Shown here: piece after piece, positions 58,147 to 64,000 of the stretch
Numbering within the stretch: position 1 is the stretch's first letter
Layout: each line of letters opens with the position of its first letter
Assembly (NCBI GenBank): GCA_020055645.1
Contig: CM034546.1
Coordinates: 71,424,001 to 71,488,000, forward strand
From: Tomocerus qinae
Taxonomy: Eukaryota > Arthropoda > Collembola > Entomobryomorpha > Tomoceridae
Length of the DNA stretch: 64,000 nucleotides
Direction of reading: 5' to 3'
Made by a program: the position numbers and the translations under genes
The notes under the pieces: model-generated
What the model saw: only the letters and a program-made list of their open reading frames with translations
The model's database searches: none
What the model was told of the DNA's origin: nothing

Positions 58147-59860
58147 AGTAAATTAAATGCAGGACCAAGACTACGAGACGAGACTAATCAACGATGAGCC
58201 AAAAATGCATGTTGCTGGCTACCACTTAGATGGTAGAAATGTTATTCGCAAAACATTTTTTCTTTCTACTAGTGCTAGCTTGAACCATAAATTTCATAGC
58301 TTGGTATTTATGCCCAATTATAAATTAATCTATTAATCTTAATTGTTAATTAATATTAATTTGTATTGGTATGGACACATTAATAAATCAGAATTTGAAT
58401 TTGAGCATATACTAGATTAAGCCTGAAACTTAGTCTATTATAAGCTGAAATCATCAAAAGAGGAATTAAACAATTAAATAAATAGGATTATATTTTGCCT
58501 TGCTAATAGTACAAATAATACTTATTGGTATAACTGAAATGTTATCATAAAGTATCAATCAACACGGTGAGCCTACATTGAAAGGCTGTTGCTTGAACTG
58601 AAGAGTTCAAAGAAGATAAATGTGGAGTAATTATTAATAATTAATCATTTCATTAGTTATAGAGTGTGTGTGTACCACACTGTGTAGATACTTTTATCCG
58701 TGAAGTAGACATGAGACATGAAAGGGTCATCGGAGATTATCAATCTTGTTGCCATGTAATTATATTCATGCATCACACATTGCAGTGGCCTTCAGATTAG
58801 ACTACTTATCTGTATGGAGGATATTATGTAGATATTATACTCTACTCAATCGAAAGGTGAAGGAGATGATACGAAAATAAACAAAGTGTAGTATTAGGAT
58901 AGTAGTACATGACATAACATATTATAGGGATTAGTGATGGGCAATAAGACTCAATTTCAAGTTTCAAACGATGATATCTTCAAGCCAGAGACAAAAATGT
59001 GAAGTTTTCAAAGTATAACCTCTAGAATAAGTTTTGAAGAATCTTTTTTACACTTACTACATGGGTGTAGGACCACAGGACCAGTAATCTCAGATCCTTT
59101 AGGACTTTCCCAAAAAAGTACGAATTTTCGCCATTCCCATCCACCTTCTATGATAATTTTTGCTTGTTACCTAGCAGCGTCCCCATTTGTGGCAAAAACA
59201 GTTTTTTAAAATCTGCACCACTGCCTTAAATGGTGCAAAATTTGCTTTACAGAATCGAAAACTGACTCACTTTTTTGGGAATCTTTTATTAAACCAATTC
59301 AAAATTCAAAACATCAATGTAAATGGCCGAATTGAATTTTCCCGCACATGAAGTAATAGAAACCTTGAGCGCACTGAAACCTGGAAAAATTTTCATACAA
59401 AATGCATGCATTGTTCCTGTTATGAAATGTTTTGTGCCTTGTAAGTCTTAGGAGACTATAGACCGCGCAGTGCATAATTGCGTACTGCCACCAATTGTTC
59501 TGCTTTGGACGTGTTGGAATTTGCCTCATTAAGTGCGTTATTATGTGCTTGGCTGCGTTTTAGAATTACGGCAAATCAACACACGGGAGTACAAACAAAC
59601 CTACGGAATTAGACTTTAGCCGTTTATTTATAAGGATGAAGATTGGGATGACTTTATAAATGTCGCCTTACTGGGATGGCTTTTATCGGAGTAGATTTTT
59701 AAGATGACTATGAATTAAAGTGACGTAGTTTGAATGACTTGAGTTAAATAATATATAAAAATATGAGATGGTATATTTTCTTCGTTGATTTTTGCGGCCA
59801 TTTGATTGGCGTATATAGCTATCGTAATTATCAGTTAAGATGACTTTAATAGAATCAAAA
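58147..59860. other. Intergenic with a half-copy of the BRI3-intron foldback family
   Basis: The stretch at about 58950-59110 (AAGAATCTTTTTTACACTTA, then TGTAGGACCACAGGACC and CTCAGATCCTTTAGGA) matches the right arm of the element at 13361-13639. The rest is featureless. Confidence 0.55.
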
Positions 59861-59864
59861 AAGA

Positions 59865-60027
59865 ATTAATGTTTTCGATAATGTACCCCAAAGCAGTATA
59901 CCCGAAGTCCAAAACACGTAATGTGCCAATGTCGGGTTCCTTCCTTCCGAAGTTACCCGACATAGGCACATTACGTGTGTTGGACTTCGGGTAAACTGCT
60001 TTGGGGTACATTATCGAAAACATTAAT
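59865..60027. repeat. Near-perfect 163-bp palindrome
   Basis: ATTAATGTTTTCGATAATGT begins the left arm and its exact complement closes the right. Both arms contain TACCCCAAAGCAGT, CGAAGTCCAAAAC or close variants, and ACGTAATGTGCC. The loop is short. Probably a recent foldback MITE. No target duplication was recognised apart from the terminal ATTAAT. Confidence 0.9.
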
Positions 60028-60169
60028 TACCAGGACTACTAACGATAATCTCAGATGACTACGGAAGAGTATTTGTCCATCACTTCAATGTATGTGTAAG
60101 ATGTATAATAGTCTATAATGTCTCATAATTTATTGTTGCATGTGTTTTCATGTAGGTATTCATTATATT

Positions 60170-60552
60170 CAGAGTTCAACTAGCCGGTGGGTAGTGGCTA
60201 GGTGGCTAGGGGGTAAAAGTGGCTAGTGGGCGGGCAAAATGTCAGGTGGCTAGTGGGCAAAAGGGGCAAAAGGGGCAAAAGTAAAATTAAGGTTTTAAAA
60301 ATAGCACAAAAAAATTGCAAACATAACTCACGCAAGTAAACTAACTGTTTGTCATTGAAAATCGGAGTTAATAATATTCTAGTAAGCCTGTTTTTAGGTA
60401 CGTATAAACGAAGAGACATCGATGCGACATCTATTTTGGTAGATGAACTACGATTTAGACCTTTTGCCCCTTTTACCCCTTTTGCCCCCTTTGCCCCTTT
60501 TGCCCGGGTGGGTGGGCAAAATGTAAAAAAGCCGGCTAAAATTGAACTCTGA
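60170..60552. mobile_element. Foldback element with AAAAGGGGC tracts
   Basis: Left end TTCAGAGTTCAACTAGCCGG and right end CCGGCTAAAATTGAACTCTGA are near-perfect inverted repeats. Inside lie GGCAAAAGGGGCAAAAGGGG tracts (left) and the complementary CCCCTTTTGCCCC tracts (right). No coding content; the short frames here are artefacts. Confidence 0.8.
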
Positions 60553-62270
60553 TTATATTATGTCTCAACCTCAAGTCCATCTCAAACAAGATAGTTTATT
60601 CCTTTAATAGGCTAAATGTAAAAGATAGGAGACAAGACTCTATAAATACATTATAAGAGTTAGACCCGATATGTCTACTTTCTATGATCATCATGGTTTT
60701 TAATTTTACGGGTTTTTTCGAAAATTATAGGATTGATAAGCTAAACTTTAGCTCTAACTGTGCGACCTACCATGCATACCAATAATTGGAACATTGTAAT
60801 TGTAGGTATCTCATCGTGTAACACATTATTGCATAATACTGCAAGTGCAAGGCTGTTTATTGTGGTAAACACTGATTGCTTTCACAGAATATTGATAGAT
60901 ATAAACATTGTTATCGTGCGGATTAAAAGGACGACGTAGCTCGGTCGCATATAAGATTTCTGGGTTAGAATATGTTCAAGGCAGATGTATATAAATTCAC
61001 TACCAATGCAATTAGACCCAACTGTACTATGTATACGTCAGCCAGTATGCAAATGATACTAGTAACTAAGATTTTAAAAATTTAATTCTGCCGGCTGCTG
61101 CTGCTAGTTGAGTAGTAACAAGGTATTTTACTACATAAATTATCAAAACTCACGATGCATGAAATAACCAATGCTTATTAGGTATGTATAAATAAAAATA
61201 AACATGTAACCGTATTTTTGTAGATGTACACTGCATGGGCATGGACACAAGTTCTTTCAGCTCAAGGTCATGCAGGGATGTGCTTAGGTACTTGAATTAG
61301 AGTCGAAGCTAGTCAAGTAACCCATAGAGATTAAAAGTCATGAGATAAAATCTTATACCAATATTATTTGTATAAATGTATTAAACAACTTCAATTTCTT
61401 GGCCGCACTTGTCTCTTGCATGGAGAACAGCAAATGGAAAAGTTTTGAGATTACAAAAATAATGTCAACCTCTTTGTCTGTTTATCTAAGCGCATAAGCT
61501 GTGCCATCACCATTATATTTTATAATATTAGTGCTACCTATCCGCTGCAGATTTTGATACGAAGTTGTAAAGTATTCCAGGTGCTATCTTAGTGTATATT
61601 ATACTATAAATAGTCAGTAGGAGGCTATTTCTTCGAAACTAGTAAATTTCGGTGATAGTTGTGTTACTAGCAGAAAAATGTTTTACGGACAACTCATGCA
61701 CGAAGTTTTCGTTTCTGCATATGGAGATATCGTATATATGCAAAAGGAGTTATTCAAATTCAAAAATTATTGAAAACACTGCTATTATTATTATATTATG
61801 TGATCGGATTGATTAATAAAAATCTACTTATAATTAGTAGTGTGGTTGGGCAGTGTGGTAGAATACAGTTTGGGCATGATTATGTAAGACTAGTAATACA
61901 AGTATATTTTTGTTTGTATGCGGAGAGATTTATGGCGACGGTGGAGTGGTGTTGGTAGGGACATACTCTAATGTTCAAGTTGACCATGAAATCCCAAATG
62001 GCGTATTAAGAATAAGAACTAGTTATATATAGTTTGTATATTATGTTAGGTAAGGAGTACTAATTAAGATAGGACGGATATCTCGGCTGAATAAAGATAA
62101 CAACAAGAGACAAAATGCGTGGTCCACAAAAGCAATCTTTTAGTTCGTCTTCAGTATCCATCCAGAGTGGAATCCTCAGAAGTTAAAGTTCCAGTGCATT
62201 TATCTCAAATCGTGAGGAAACTTTGGATGTGAAAGGACTGCATTGTTTCATCTCTTCTATCTATATCTAA
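60553..62270. other. Intergenic, nothing identified
   Basis: AT-rich DNA with no recognised repeats or genes. The last 150 bases probably hold the 5' UTR of the cytochrome b5-related gene. Confidence 0.4.
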
Positions 62271-63549
62271 ATGGCACCAAAAGGTTCGGAATCTGGTGGG
62301 GTGGAGGAGCTAAAACCGCCATCCACATTCCCGGGTATATGGAAATACCCTACAAACAGAGAAAAACCTCATCGCAATGTTGACGACTGGCTAGTATGTA
62401 AGAATCAATTATTTATTTTATATCAAAAAATTGTGTCTTAGTCAAAATAATTGTATATGATTTATCATCACAGATAGTTACATGTTCAGTACTGACATTT
62501 AAAGGATTCTTACAACATCTTTCAAATCTCATTCAAACCAAATTCTGATTTGAACGATTTCCACTTAACAGAAGTGTGACCAACTTTGACGGTTTTATTT
62601 TTTATCGTAAATAAAATCGTGTTTAAAAACTAAATTATTAATAACATTTATCAAATAACGAGGTTCGAATTGTCTTTTTATGTATAAATCCGATAGGATT
62701 CAACTTTTGACAACTTTTAACAGTATTCTTTGATTAGAGGAATACCTCGTTGCTTTAAAATAATGCAAAAAATTATTTAATATTTATCTCGGTGGTTGAT
62801 GAGAATATCTTGAAATGCGACTTTTATATATTTCATGATTATGTTCAATAATCCATAGCTTAACAGAATCTAATATTATTTTTGTTACTACCTATATAAT
62901 TAATATAAATAATATAATGGTCGTTACAATTATTATTTACGAAGATGCATTACACAATATTACATTTATATCTATAGATAAACATCTCGTTTATGTGACA
63001 TCATTACGGATCATTAACTAGGTTTAAACTTAATCTTAAACTGCATGCTATATCATAGATTTTAAGCTGTACGTACGTACTACAAGTGTATGTGCATGCC
63101 TGTATGTTGTATCATAATATTTCACAATTTCAGTCATTTTTATTTAAATCTCGTATGTATGGTTTCTCATTTGAATCCATCTTATCTTAATTCCCTTACT
63201 TATCAAATGTTATTAAATGCATAACTGATTATTTATTATCTTAGGCAAAAGAAAAGATGATGACATTGGAGATCATTTGTGGAGAGTTCATGACAAGTTG
63301 TATAATTTTGAAAACTTCATGAAGAATCACCCAGGAGGTCCCCTATGGATTCAGATGACTCGTGGGACAGATATCACTGAAGCATTTGAAACTTCTCATG
63401 TAGTCAATGTCGCTCTTGTTGAACAGACTTTGAGCAAATACTATGTCGGTGAAGCCAAACACCCCAGAAATTCTCCCTACACATTCAAAGATAATGGATT
63501 CTTTAAAACACTCAAAAGAAGAATCGAACCCAAACTGAAGGTCACTTAA
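62271..63549 (+). CDS. Cytochrome b5-related protein, N-terminal part
   Basis: Exon 1 is 62271-62397 (donor GTAAGA) and exon 2 begins at 63245; the phases agree. The protein opens with MAPKGSESGG and an arthropod Cyt-b5-r-type stretch (FPGIWKYPTNREKP, then DDWLVCKRKDDD). A cytochrome b5 heme-binding domain follows: LWRVHDKLYNFENF, the HPGG motif that holds the first heme histidine, GTDITEAFETSHV with the second, and KYYVGEA. Full-length relatives continue into a membrane fatty-acid-desaturase-like domain. Here the frame stops at 63549 (KLKVT-stop). Either a poor donor (AAG-GTCACT) leads to exons beyond the window or this is a short form. The first reading is preferred. Intron 1 is about 850 bp. 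Confidence 0.82.
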
Positions 63550-64000
63550 TTATTAATTAAAGTTATAATTTATTTTTGCATCATTTGTTTGTATTTGAAT
63601 TATGCACTTTTAAAGACATTTGTAAAAGGCAGTCAATACCAATAATTTTTGCTTGTCTCAGAAAAAATGCTTTTGTATTTAGTATCTGAAGCGCACAATT
63701 GTTATGTACACATGAAAGCCCATATATAACTGGTAAAATATTTAGCAAGAACATGACATATTAGTACAAGAATAAGAATGGATTGATATTTCTTATAAAC
63801 AATGGATAGCAAAAGTCTATTACTTATAAAGAAGTTTATGATTTCTGGCGACGATTTTTATAATTTTTCAACTCTGTACCACGAAAGAAGTCAAAAACAC
63901 GAAAGAAGGGTTCTAAATTATTTTACTACCAATTACCAACAGAATCGGTAATGTATGGCGAATTTGGTTGATGGTTGCAGGAAGTTGGAACGAATTCTAC
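63550..64000. other. Intron or downstream sequence, no exon seen
   Basis: AT-rich, without a recognisable further exon of the desaturase-like domain. Confidence 0.4.

Overview
The window is AT-rich nuclear DNA from an animal, almost certainly an arthropod. Genes are split by short GT-AG introns, and several products point to arthropods: two divergent ionotropic-receptor chemosensors, an EB-module secreted protein, a Ly6/quiver-like GPI protein and a cytochrome b5-related protein. A springtail or similar hexapod would fit, but that placement is a guess. No RNA gene, CRISPR array or bacterial operon was seen.

Layout. 1-1.35 kb: C-terminal part of an unknown LRR-like protein on the + strand. 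2.2-12 kb: repeat-rich desert with a 20-bp satellite, (CCGT)n-bearing interspersed elements, two hAT-type MITEs and a 42-bp minisatellite. 12.2-13.85 kb: BRI3 homologue (+). 18-20.3 kb: CFDP1/BCNT chromatin factor (+). 21.8-23.75 kb: ionotropic receptor (-). 26.2-26.7 kb: Ly6 protein (-). 27.3-33.3 kb: repeats, two inverted copies of a 290-bp CCCGAC-rich block, a small membrane protein (-), and a 9-bp-TSD foldback element just upstream of importin alpha. 33.5-35.9 kb: complete nine-exon importin alpha (+). 36.3-45.3 kb: three tandem paralogues (-) of an unrecognised type I membrane protein with signal peptide, beta-rich ectodomain, LDLa-like eight-cysteine exon, TM exon and short tail. 47.4-49.4 kb: EB-module secreted protein (-). 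53.8-54.9 kb: alpha-arrestin (+). 56.2-58.1 kb: second ionotropic receptor (+). 62.3 kb to the end: cytochrome b5-related gene (+), probably continuing outside.

The most interesting locus is the three-gene cluster. In its third copy a roughly 360-bp MITE lies inside the LDLa exon. The terminal inverted repeat of the element supplies a GTAAGG donor, and an AG 18 nt beyond its other end restores the frame with all eight cysteines kept, so the transposon appears to have become an intron. The cluster also shows a near-identical tract shared by copies A and B, a cytoplasmic tail with a PPNYEDVV motif kept only in copy A, and a hAT MITE whose copies track the duplication.

The genes are a mix of housekeeping functions (nuclear import, chromatin remodelling, lysosome-linked BRI3, arrestin trafficking) and lineage-specific surface or chemosensory proteins. 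They do not form one pathway. Intergenic DNA is dominated by foldback and MITE elements, several with clear target-site duplications.
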